Part shown: piece by piece, positions 42,970 through 49,974 of the stretch
Layout of the letters: each line of letters starts with the position of its first letter
Position numbering within the stretch: position 1 is the stretch's first letter
NCBI GenBank assembly: GCA_964215955.1
Contig: CAXPDR010000018.1
Coordinates: forward strand, 62,001 to 126,000
Direction: 5' to 3'
Origin: GCA-2706205 sp964215955
GTDB taxonomy: Bacteria > Bdellovibrionota > Bacteriovoracia > Bacteriovoracales > Bacteriovoracaceae
DNA: 64,000 bases
Notes under the pieces: generated by a model
Database searches by the model: none
The model's input: the letters and a program-made list of their open reading frames with translations, nothing else
What the model was told of the DNA's origin: nothing
Program-made: the position numbers and the translations under genes

Positions 42970-43686
42970 ATGCACAAAGTAGATATCAAAGCTAAACATT
43001 TATCAAAGTTAATCTTTATTTTACTGTTTTTTTCTTTAATTATTTTACAGTCTCTTAGAACAAATTATCAGTATGTTCCTAAACTTCTTCATAATACAAT
43101 GAACACCTTAAGTAGGATTGGCCTAAGAACAGGTGTAAATATATTTGCACATAAGAAGATGGATTCGACCCAAATTGAAAGGTGCCTTGCCTTAACTGAC
43201 AACTTAGATCGTATCATTTGGACGAACCCTGAATGCATGATAAAAAATTATATTTTTCTTCACGATTCCTTTGCCAAAAAATTGAATTTTTTAACTTATA
43301 ACATGACAAGCCCTTATTGGCTCTATACAGGATACTACGCTCAAGATCAGCCAAGTTCACTATTTTTTGAAAACTATTTTAAAAACAAGCATTACTACAC
43401 TAATTTAATTAAAGCACTTTCCACTCATGAGGAATTACAGAGTTTTATTAAATGGCGAAAAAGAAATATAAAAATAGTATCGGCTATTTCATTGCACTAC
43501 TGCACAACCAAGAACATCAAATCCATCCACGCCTTAATACATTTAAAATATAAACAACATAAAACAAAAAATATCATCACAGAAGATTTAAATCTATTTC
43601 AATTCAATTGTGAATTGAAACATATAGAAAATAAAAATTGGAAAGACAAAACCTATCTTGCATCCAAGGTATTTCTAAATGACTAG
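42970..43686 (+). CDS. Membrane-anchored protein, probable partner of the HTTM protein
   Basis: This 238-aa protein has a basic start, one membrane helix (LIFILLFFSLIILQSL) and an extracytoplasmic domain rich in Lys, His, Tyr and Cys (CLAL, PECM, HYCT, FNCE). I do not know a family. Like the other two HTTM partners, it precedes an HTTM gene and overlaps it by 8 nt, so they are translated together. It follows the SDR gene by 29 nt and may be in the same operon. Confidence 0.55.
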   Translation: MHKVDIKAKHLSKLIFILLFFSLIILQSLRTNYQYVPKLLHNTMNTLSRIGLRTGVNIFAHKKMDSTQIERCLALTDNLDRIIWTNPECMIKNYIFLHDSFAKKLNFLTYNMTSPYWLYTGYYAQDQPSSLFFENYFKNKHYYTNLIKALSTHEELQSFIKWRKRNIKIVSAISLHYCTTKNIKSIHALIHLKYKQHKTKNIITEDLNLFQFNCELKHIENKNWKDKTYLASKVFLND

Positions 43687-44539
43687 AGTTCTTATCCTTT
43701 TAACAGAAACTCTTTTTCAACGAATTCAAGTCCAATTTATTTGGAAATGGCGAGTAATGATTGGAATCTGCTACTTTTTAATAGGGTTCCATTGCCTTAT
43801 AGATAACGATGTCTTCTATGGTCAAGATGGAATAATATTTAACTTAACTGCTAAGAGCAGCCTTTTTTTTGATTTCATCTTCTTTTGCGGCAGAAATAAT
43901 TTGATTCAATATTTATGGTGTATTTTAATATTAAGCTCCCTATTGGTTATCATAGGATTTTACTCAAGGTTCTTTTTAGCTATATGTATAATTTTACACA
44001 CAGGCCTTCTAAACATATATCCCTACATTTTTGAAGGTGCTAATGTCACAATTAAAAACTACGCTTTTATTATGCTTTTCTTACCACTCGATTCAAAATT
44101 TTCTATCATAAAAAGCACCAAGAAGGTAATAAGCGAAATCTGGGTCCTATTAGCATTAAGACTCCTAGTTATCACAACTTACCTTACCCCCTCTTTAACT
44201 AGAATTAAAAATCAGACACACTCAGATTCATTTTGGATTCTTCATCCACTTGTAGAAAACACATGGACACGATTGCCCTACCAAGAATTACTTTTAAGTT
44301 TGAATGAAAAATTACTTGGCTTTGCTACTTTAACAATAATTTTAATAGAACTGCTATCAAGTGTGTTTCTGATTTTAAAAAAAACACGGAAAGCTTACAC
44401 TTACATTCTTATTTCCCTTCACTGTAGTTTATTAATCTTTACGAAAATTTGGCTCTGGCAGCTCCTTATGATTAGTTTTCTAACTCTATTTCTTATAGAT
44501 TTAAATAAATACAAAATTAATAAACCTGATATAGCTTAA
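43679..44539 (+). CDS. HTTM-like membrane protein
   Basis: This 286-aa protein has about seven hydrophobic helices. It includes FIWKWRVMIGICYFLIGFHC, the YGQDGIIFNL segment, GFYSRFFLAICIILHTGLLN and the closing IWLWQLLMISFLTLFLIDL. The layout and the G-F-Y-S-R-F-x-A helix resemble HTTM proteins. The typical W-x-x-G site is less clear than in the others, so the family call is weaker. It is the last gene before the tRNA-Trp fragment and so ends this part of the island. Translation is coupled to its partner gene. Confidence 0.6.
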   Translation: MTRVLILLTETLFQRIQVQFIWKWRVMIGICYFLIGFHCLIDNDVFYGQDGIIFNLTAKSSLFFDFIFFCGRNNLIQYLWCILILSSLLVIIGFYSRFFLAICIILHTGLLNIYPYIFEGANVTIKNYAFIMLFLPLDSKFSIIKSTKKVISEIWVLLALRLLVITTYLTPSLTRIKNQTHSDSFWILHPLVENTWTRLPYQELLLSLNEKLLGFATLTIILIELLSSVFLILKKTRKAYTYILISLHCSLLIFTKIWLWQLLMISFLTLFLIDLNKYKINKPDIA

Positions 44540-44578
44540 ACCTGAATTGTTTTAGGAAATTTCTAGATAGTCTTAAAG

Positions 44579-44627
44579 TGGCGGGTGCAGAGGGATTCGA
44601 ACCCCCAACCTACTGATTTGGAATCAG
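44579..44627 (-). other. tRNA-Trp 3' fragment (putative att site remnant)
   Basis: Forty-nine nt are identical to the 3' part of tRNA-Trp, from the 3' CCA through the T arm, variable loop and anticodon stem-loop. Identity breaks off inside the 5' side of the anticodon stem. Integrated elements often leave such a 3' tRNA fragment at their far end, with the crossover near the anticodon. Bases outside it (AAAG) match the 23.7-kb copy better than the tuf-proximal copy. Confidence 0.8.
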
Positions 44628-44628
44628 A

Positions 44629-44796
44629 TTTCTTGCAAAACCATGCATTTTCCTGAAACAAAAAGAACACCTCAATGACCAGTTATTATCAATCCCTGAA
44701 TTGAGAGATATGCCTCGTGGAAATATTGTTAAACAAATGAAGCTTGTTATTAGAGAGGCCATCAATAAAGGAATAATTCAAGAGCCAAATATATAA
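44629..44796 (+). pseudogene. Truncated ORF fused to the tRNA-Trp fragment
   Basis: Directly at the tRNA break an open frame begins (FLAKPCIFLKQKEHLNDQLL, continuing SIPELRDMPRGNIVKQM and REAINKGIIQEPNI) and ends at 44796. The only ATG is at 44710. Its coding-like composition and abrupt 5' end suggest the 3' remnant of a gene cut by integration. I cannot name the parent gene. Confidence 0.4.
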
Positions 44797-44798
44797 AA

Positions 44799-44819
44799 GG
44801 CCAGTATTTATAACTGGCC
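44799..44819 (-). terminator. Intrinsic terminator of the 44851-45243 gene
   Basis: On the minus strand GGCCAGT, a 7-nt loop and ACTGGCC form a stem followed by TTTTATAT, 30 nt downstream of the secreted-protein stop codon. Confidence 0.75.
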
Positions 44820-44850
44820 CAATAGATTATAAAAATATAAAAAATTTATT

Positions 44851-45243
44851 TTAGATATTAATTTTTGTCGCAATTACTTTTAATTCTAATTTCTCTTTTC
44901 CATTAAAAGTTTCAAATAATGCCTCTTTTCCTTCAGATACAAGAACCTGAGGTTTGCTAACAATTTTTCGATCGTCTCCCAAAATATTTGCAAGTTCCAT
45001 ATCTAAAAGAATTCCTTTATTGCCTTGAATTTCACCTTCATTCGCAACAATTGAAATTTCGGTTTTTACCTTTGAGTCTGAGTTTTCTTGAGTAACAGTC
45101 GCTTTCTTTCCTTTTTGAACCATTACAATTGGGCTAGATACAACTTTACCGTCTAATAGAACGCTCATTTTTAATTTGTAGCCCTCGGCAGCAAAGGATG
45201 GAAGGGCAACAATCATGATCAATAATGATAAAAATAATTTCAT
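44851..45243 (-). CDS. Small secreted protein with two related strand motifs
   Basis: This 130-aa protein has a signal peptide (MKLFLSLLIMIVALPSFAAE). The mature part has two similar segments: SSPIVMVQKGKKATVTQEN and SKPQVLVSEGKEALFETFN. Each is a P-x-V-x-V-x-x-G-K-x-A turn like that in secretin-type and related beta domains. It is beta-rich and has no Cys. It carries its own terminator and lies between the tRNA fragment and the nuclease gene. A distant structural similarity to secretin repeats is possible, but length excludes a whole secretin. Confidence 0.7.
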   Translation of the reverse strand: MKLFLSLLIMIVALPSFAAEGYKLKMSVLLDGKVVSSPIVMVQKGKKATVTQENSDSKVKTEISIVANEGEIQGNKGILLDMELANILGDDRKIVSKPQVLVSEGKEALFETFNGKEKLELKVIATKINI

Positions 45244-45449
45244 ACTCTCTCCTTGTAAAAACTATTCTAAATAATCTTATGAAACGTCTTATAATAAAGC
45301 AATTTTTTTCTATCTCTTCTTGGGTTTTTAATTATTTAGAGCCAATTCAGTACCGAGATGATGAAAACTTTTTACATGACCTCAATAAATCAAAAAAGCT
45401 TTTTGTATGTGACAGTATGGGAAGGTATTTCTATGGAAATATTAAAAAT

Positions 45450-46964
45450 CTATTTATTTAAGTCCTGATTAAAATATTTACGCATCATCTCTCGATAATA
45501 CCCCTCAAAGGTAGCATTTAGATTCTCATCTTCCTTCTCGAAAAGATTATAATCTTTAAGGTCTTCAAGATAGTGACTAAAGACAAATCTTTTATTTTCA
45601 ACTACTTTCTTTGTTTCTTTTATTTTGTCTAATATTTCAAACATTATTTCTTTTTGAAAATTAGAACAAAGCAGAAATTTATCAAAACTATCTATAGATA
45701 AGAAAAATATATTTTCAGATTTTATATTGAAGTCATATATATCAAATTTTTCCCTGAGTGTGCTATCAATGAACTCTTGCCATGCAACCTCTCCATTTCC
45801 TAGAAATAGTTCTTTATAGGTAATAACTAAGGCATAAGTCTTTTTATCTTTACCGTTAATTTCACTATATTTTTTATTAACATAGTGAGCTTGAGATAAG
45901 CCCTTCACAATATTTTTCTTGTAATCACTACTCATCAATTCATCTGAAGGGAAAATCTGTGTTCTCCTCGTAGCTTCAATTCCTTTAGATTCAATTAAAA
46001 TTAAATGCTCCTCTCCTTCAATTAAAAAATCGACTTGAGATTCATAACCCTCTTTTTTCAAATCTGATTCGCTCTTAAAAGATATATTATGATCTAAAAA
46101 ACGAGATTCAATATATTTTTCAAATATCGGCCCAAAATCATCTCCAAATTTTTCAGCAGTAATTGATTTTAAAATGTCATAAATCCCAAACTCTAAAAAC
46201 TCCATCAAAAATGGCTTACTCCAAAGATGAAAGTTCCTTAGCTTAAAAAAAGGTTTTTTATATAAAGGTGATTTTTCATGGATTTCTGAGATAAAATTTT
46301 TCACAGGATTTTGCTTATTAAAATCATTAATATCATCAATTGAAAGCGAGAAGTTTTGAAAAAATTTATCTGCTTTTTTCTTACCAAGTGTGTCATAAAC
46401 TTTTTGAAAGTATTCAGGCTTTAGAGAAGAAAATTTGTCATCAATGAATGATGCCCAAACCATAAAGAAAAGATCAAGCATTTCTCCTCTAGCTAAACCA
46501 TATTCTTTAATTAGGGCCTCATCAACCTTCTCAGAGTAATTAGGCAAAATGAATAGTTTTATTGCTCTTGCAATGGCCCCCCTGTGAATATCTCGCTGAT
46601 ACCAAAATTGTTGAAATGCTGTCCTCCTTGCAAATTTTGTGAGGCCATTTTGAACTCCATCCTTGCCTAAAAATGGTTCACTCCTATTACTGAAAATTTT
46701 AATTTTATTTATGACCTTGTGAAAGTCATTTAAGCTAACTCTCTTTGTTCCTTTAATATTATTCCAATCAAGTAAAAGCCAGCGACCTAACAAAAGCACT
46801 TCCCAAGGTAAATAGCCTTTACTCCACTCTGATGGCTTGAGACGACTCGCATACAAGCTTTTTTGAAGTATCGTGAATAATAGCTCGTGCTTGTTATACT
46901 TTCTTATAAAGTTTCGAATAGGCTTATACTCATCAAAATTTCTAGGAAATGAATTCATAAACAA
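45450..46964 (-). CDS. PD-(D/E)XK nuclease-like protein, possible defence gene
   Basis: Around residues 305-335 of this 504-aa protein is a nuclease-type core, SQVDFLIEGEEHLILIESKG. Its Asp, Glu and E-x-K are spaced as in PD-(D/E)XK enzymes, and a Gln-rich helix follows (IVKGLSQAHYVNKKY). The first 300 residues are helical and unassigned (many Trp/Phe/Lys). It lies alone between the tRNA-Trp 3' fragment and the intact tRNA-Trp, the usual cargo position of small islands that carry antiphage genes. No methyltransferase or helicase partner is seen. A defence role is inference. Confidence 0.6.
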   Translation of the reverse strand: MFMNSFPRNFDEYKPIRNFIRKYNKHELLFTILQKSLYASRLKPSEWSKGYLPWEVLLLGRWLLLDWNNIKGTKRVSLNDFHKVINKIKIFSNRSEPFLGKDGVQNGLTKFARRTAFQQFWYQRDIHRGAIARAIKLFILPNYSEKVDEALIKEYGLARGEMLDLFFMVWASFIDDKFSSLKPEYFQKVYDTLGKKKADKFFQNFSLSIDDINDFNKQNPVKNFISEIHEKSPLYKKPFFKLRNFHLWSKPFLMEFLEFGIYDILKSITAEKFGDDFGPIFEKYIESRFLDHNISFKSESDLKKEGYESQVDFLIEGEEHLILIESKGIEATRRTQIFPSDELMSSDYKKNIVKGLSQAHYVNKKYSEINGKDKKTYALVITYKELFLGNGEVAWQEFIDSTLREKFDIYDFNIKSENIFFLSIDSFDKFLLCSNFQKEIMFEILDKIKETKKVVENKRFVFSHYLEDLKDYNLFEKEDENLNATFEGYYREMMRKYFNQDLNK

Positions 46965-47008
46965 AAAATTACCACAGACTAATTTTTATTGAAAATAAAC
47001 TTCTCTCT

Positions 47009-47037
47009 GCTACCCATACGCTACCCAGAACGGGGTA
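47009..47037. repeat. Direct repeat GCTACCCA x2 beside tRNA-Trp
   Basis: GCTACCCA occurs at 47009-47016 and 47020-47027, with an 11-bp period, about one DNA turn. GGGGTA at 47032-47037 is a partial inverted match. The group lies about 36-64 bp from the tRNA 3' end, just inside the island. Phased short repeats at this place resemble integrase or excisionase arm-binding sites. Confidence 0.4.
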
Positions 47038-47072
47038 ATAGGTATTAAATGTGTTGTAAGTGGTTGAAAAAA

Positions 47073-47149
47073 TGGCGGGTGCAGAGGGATTCGAACCCCC
47101 AACCTACTGATTTGGAATCAGCCGCTCTACCAATTGGAGCTATACACCC
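47073..47149 (-). tRNA. tRNA-Trp (CCA), tuf-proximal copy
   Basis: The 77-nt cloverleaf has a 7-bp acceptor stem (GGGTGTA/TGCACCC), discriminator G and encoded CCA. The D arm is normal, the anticodon loop is UUCCAAA (anticodon CCA), and the T loop is UUCGAAU. It follows the tuf terminator directly, as in many bacteria, and marks the right end of the island. Confidence 0.97.
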
Positions 47150-47180
47150 TTAAAAGAAAGGACCGACATGAAGTCGGCCC
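47150..47180 (-). terminator. tuf intrinsic terminator
   Basis: On the minus strand GGGCCGAC, loop TTCAT and GTCGGTCC are followed by TTTCTTTT. It lies about 25 nt after the tuf stop and directly before tRNA-Trp, so the tRNA must use read-through or processing. Confidence 0.85.
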
Positions 47181-47205
47181 TATTATAATTTTTATAAATT
47201 AAAAA

Positions 47206-48396
47206 TTATTCAACGATCTCAGATACTGTACCAGCACCGATAGTTCTACCACCTTCTCTGATCGCAAATCTTAAACCTTTTTCCATTGCGATATTAGTGA
47301 TTAGTTCTACGTCGAAACCAGTGTTATCACCAGGCATGATCATCTCAGTTCCTTCTGGAAGAGTGATTGAACCAGTAACATCTGTAGTTCTGAAATAAAA
47401 TTGTGGTCTATAACCTTTAAAGATTGGAGTGTGTCTTCCACCTTCTTCTTTAGTAAGGATATAAACTTCACACTTGAATTTTTTGTGTGGAGTAACAGTA
47501 CCTGGTTTAATTAGACACTGACCTCTTTCGATTTCTTCTCTCTTGATACCTCTTAAAAGAAGACCAACGTTATCACCAGCTTCACCTCTATCAAGAAGCT
47601 TTCTGAACATCTCAACACCAGTTACAGTTGTTTTTTGCTCATCTTTAATACCAATGATTGAAACTTCTTCGTTAACGTTGATTACACCTCTTTCGATTCT
47701 ACCTGTAACAACAGTACCTCTACCAGAGATAGAGAATACATCCTCTACTGGCATTAAGAAATCTTTATCTACATCTCTTGCTGGAGTAGGGATAAACTCA
47801 TCAACTTGGTTCATAAGTTCAAGAACTTTATCTCTACCAATTTCTGGGTTTTTACCTTCAAGTGCAGCAAGTGCTGAACCAGCAACGATTGGAGTATCAT
47901 CACCAGGGAAGTCATAAGAAGATAATAATTCTCTGATTTCCATTTCAACTAGCTCTAAAAGCTCTTCATCATCAACCTGATCAACTTTGTTTAAGAAAAC
48001 AACGATTGCAGGTACACCAACTTGTCTAGCAAGAAGGATATGCTCTCTAGTCTGAGGCATAGGACCATCAGCTGCAGAACAAACTAGGATAGCTCCATCC
48101 ATTTGTGCCGCACCAGTAATCATATTTTTTACGTAATCCGCGTGACCTGGACAGTCAACGTGTGCGTAGTGTCTTTTTTCAGTTTGGTACTCAATGTGAG
48201 AAGTGTTGATCGTAATCCCTCTCGCTTTTTCCTCAGGAGCTGAATCGATTTCGTCGAATTTTCTAACATCTCCACCCATTGCTTCTGCAAGAGTTACTGA
48301 AATTGCTGCTGTTAATGTTGTTTTACCGTGATCTACGTGACCGATTGTACCGATATTTACGTGCGGTTTTGAACGGTCAAATTTTTCCTTAGCCAT
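47206..48396 (-). CDS. tuf: Elongation factor Tu
   Basis: This 396-aa GTPase delivers aminoacyl-tRNA to the ribosome. It has G1 GHVDHGKTTLT, G3 DCPGHADYV, G4 NKVDQVDDEE and the domain II/III blocks (RGTVVTGRIERG, FRTTDVTGSI). Length is standard. It lies downstream of four tRNA genes and upstream of tRNA-Trp, the conserved tRNA-tufB arrangement. RBS AAGGAGTAATA precedes the ATG. Nothing in it appears altered by the nearby island, though its 3' end was copied to 23.8 kb. Confidence 0.98.
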   Translation of the reverse strand: MAKEKFDRSKPHVNIGTIGHVDHGKTTLTAAISVTLAEAMGGDVRKFDEIDSAPEEKARGITINTSHIEYQTEKRHYAHVDCPGHADYVKNMITGAAQMDGAILVCSAADGPMPQTREHILLARQVGVPAIVVFLNKVDQVDDEELLELVEMEIRELLSSYDFPGDDTPIVAGSALAALEGKNPEIGRDKVLELMNQVDEFIPTPARDVDKDFLMPVEDVFSISGRGTVVTGRIERGVINVNEEVSIIGIKDEQKTTVTGVEMFRKLLDRGEAGDNVGLLLRGIKREEIERGQCLIKPGTVTPHKKFKCEVYILTKEEGGRHTPIFKGYRPQFYFRTTDVTGSITLPEGTEMIMPGDNTGFDVELITNIAMEKGLRFAIREGGRTIGAGTVSEIVE

Positions 48397-48518
48397 ACTA
48401 TTACTCCTTACATACTGTGCAAAATAGGCATTAATCTATAATATTAAAAAATACTGTCCTGAGTATGCTTTAACCTATACCAACTGACAATACTAAAAAC
48501 ACTCATTTTCCAAAAAAA

Positions 48519-48593
<75 letters not shown>

Positions 48594-48770
48594 TTACAAC
48601 ATTTTCTTTATTATATTAAATGGCACTCGCATAAGCGGCCATTACTAATTTTTTAAGCAAAATATATTTATATTAAGCCATCCACCTTAGCAACAAAAAA
48701 CTTAATTCAAAAACATTCTTTTCTTAAATTTTTCAAACATCAAATCAAGTTGAAACCTCTTATCGACAAA

Positions 48771-48794
48771 AATTAAGAAGGCTTTAGCCTTCTT
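48771..48794 (-). terminator. Hairpin between tRNA-Gly and tRNA-Thr(GGU)
   Basis: On the minus strand AAGAAGGC, loop TAAA and GCCTTCTT are followed by AATTTTTG. It may end the three-tRNA transcript or act as a processing site. If it terminates, tRNA-Thr(GGU)-tuf would need its own promoter in the 175-nt gap that follows. Confidence 0.55.
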
Positions 48795-48837
48795 TCTTCA
48801 AACAAAAAATATCTATGAATTAAATTGATTTAAAAAA

Positions 48838-48913
48838 TGGAGCGGGCGAAGGGGTTCGAACCCTCGACCCCAAGCTTGGAAGGCTTGTGCTCTACCAACT
48901 GAGCTACACCCGC
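48838..48913 (-). tRNA. tRNA-Gly (UCC)
   Basis: The acceptor stem is GCGGGTG/CGCCCGC. The anticodon loop is CTTCCAA with anticodon UCC, the T loop is TTCGAAC and 3' CCA is encoded. It is the conserved third tRNA of the tufB set. Confidence 0.95.
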
Positions 48914-48941
48914 TTATTTTGGTACATCATATATTATAGAA

Positions 48942-49027
48942 TGGTGGCGCGGGATGGATTCGAACCATCGAAGGTAAAAACCGGGAGATTTACAGTCTCC
49001 TCCCTTTGGCCGCTCGGGAACCACGCC
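48942..49027 (-). tRNA. tRNA-Tyr (GUA)
   Basis: This 86-nt class II tRNA has a long variable arm, anticodon loop CTGTAAA (GUA), acceptor stem GGCGTGG/CCGCGCC and encoded CCA. Its place between tRNA-Thr and tRNA-Gly is conserved. Confidence 0.95.
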
Positions 49028-49054
49028 CCTTACTCTATAAAACTAAGTTTTTAG

Positions 49055-49130
49055 TGGAGCTGCTCACAGGACTTGAACCTGCGACCGTCGGTTTACAAAA
49101 CCGATGCTCTACCAACTGAGCTAGAGCAGC
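49055..49130 (-). tRNA. tRNA-Thr (UGU)
   Basis: The acceptor stem is GCTGCTC/GAGCAGC. The anticodon loop is TTTGTAA with anticodon UGU, the T loop is TTCAAGT and CCA is encoded. It is the first tRNA of the tufB-type operon and directly follows rlmB on the same strand. Confidence 0.95.
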
Positions 49131-49212
49131 CCATTACCATCAAACTTAATAATGATGAGGAATAATTTATAGTTGATGTTTTTTATAAAATCAAGATTTT
49201 TTTTAGAAAAAT

Positions 49213-49974
49213 TTATTTTTTTGTAAAACATTTTTCCATTACAACTGCTGCAGCAATTGAAACATTCAAAGATTTAATCTCACCTTGAGACTTTAGAGAG
49301 ATATGATTTTCAATCAATCTCAATACAGCATTGCTTATTCCCACGTCTTCTCGTCCCAAAACGATACAAATAGACTTTTTTGTGGCTTGAACTTCATCAA
49401 CAATTAAATCGCCTTTTGCATGTTCACTCAAAGCAATAGTTGCAACTCCCATTGAATTAAGCTTTGCAATCACTTTTGTTAGTTTGTTTACTGGCACAAG
49501 TGGTACATATTCAGCTGCCCCAGAAGCAATTCTAAAAAATGATGGAGTTAATCCAAAAGATTTTTTATCTGGAACAACAATAAAGTCCACACCATAAAAA
49601 CAAGCTGTTCTTATAATTGCAGCCGCATTATGCACATCTGTTACCTGATCAAGACATAGAATTTTTAAACCTTCCTTTTCTTCTAAGGCTTTATAAAATT
49701 CTGGGATACTCACAGTTGCCAGTTCCGAGCATAGTAGAAATGCCCCAGATGGTACTCTATGATACTCTAAATCTTTTTGTCTAAAATATTTCTTAGCTTC
49801 TTCTTGAACCTTATGAGAGGCATATAACTCAACCTTAATCCCTTCTAGATTTACGGATTTTTTAATCTCAGTTAGAGCATCCTCTGTAACAACCAGGGAA
49901 TAAGCTACTCGATTTGGATTTTTAAGAGCGCAAATTATACTATGAATACCAATGACTAAATCAAAATTTTCCAT
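49213..49974 (-). CDS. rlmB: 23S rRNA (guanosine-2'-O)-methyltransferase RlmB-like (SpoU family)
   Basis: In this 253-aa protein the C-terminal SpoU domain has the knot motifs: DQVTDVHNAAAIIRTACFYG, CIVLGREDVGIS and HISLKSQGEIKSLNVSIAAAV. The N-terminal 80 residues form the substrate-binding domain (LVIGIHSIICALKNP). RlmB methylates G2251 in E. coli 23S rRNA; the assignment to RlmB over other SpoU members rests on overall form. It starts at the proS stop (TAATG overlap), so the two are translated together. The gene ends 83 nt before the tRNA cluster. Confidence 0.85.
   Translation of the reverse strand: MENFDLVIGIHSIICALKNPNRVAYSLVVTEDALTEIKKSVNLEGIKVELYASHKVQEEAKKYFRQKDLEYHRVPSGAFLLCSELATVSIPEFYKALEEKEGLKILCLDQVTDVHNAAAIIRTACFYGVDFIVVPDKKSFGLTPSFFRIASGAAEYVPLVPVNKLTKVIAKLNSMGVATIALSEHAKGDLIVDEVQATKKSICIVLGREDVGISNAVLRLIENHISLKSQGEIKSLNVSIAAAVVMEKCFTKK

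Larger units (their letters stand above)
12099..47072. mobile_element. Accessory genomic island inserted between tRNA-Trp and secE
   Basis: About 35 kb of more AT-rich DNA with mixed gene orientation splits the normally contiguous tuf-tRNA-Trp-secE run. The right edge is sharp, at the 3' end of tRNA-Trp (47073). The left edge is not marked by a repeat I could find and lies somewhere in 12.1-12.47 kb. A second full tRNA-Trp at 23.70 kb and a 3' tRNA fragment at 44.58 kb suggest at least two insertion or duplication events. No integrase, transposase or conjugation gene is visible. The cargo is peptide-modification, glycan/lipid and HTTM genes plus one nuclease. Confidence 0.8.

Noticed and set aside
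45225..45461. Plus-strand ORF of 78 codons between the secreted protein and the nuclease genes.
   Set aside because: No RBS at 45225 or at ATG 45279. It overlaps the promoter side of one gene and the 3' end of another, and its composition is not distinctive.
12475..47072. Looking for an integrase, transposase, relaxase or phage structural gene in the island.
   Set aside because: None of the ORFs shows the tyrosine or serine recombinase, DDE, relaxase or capsid motifs, so mobility is inferred only from tRNA repeats and synteny.
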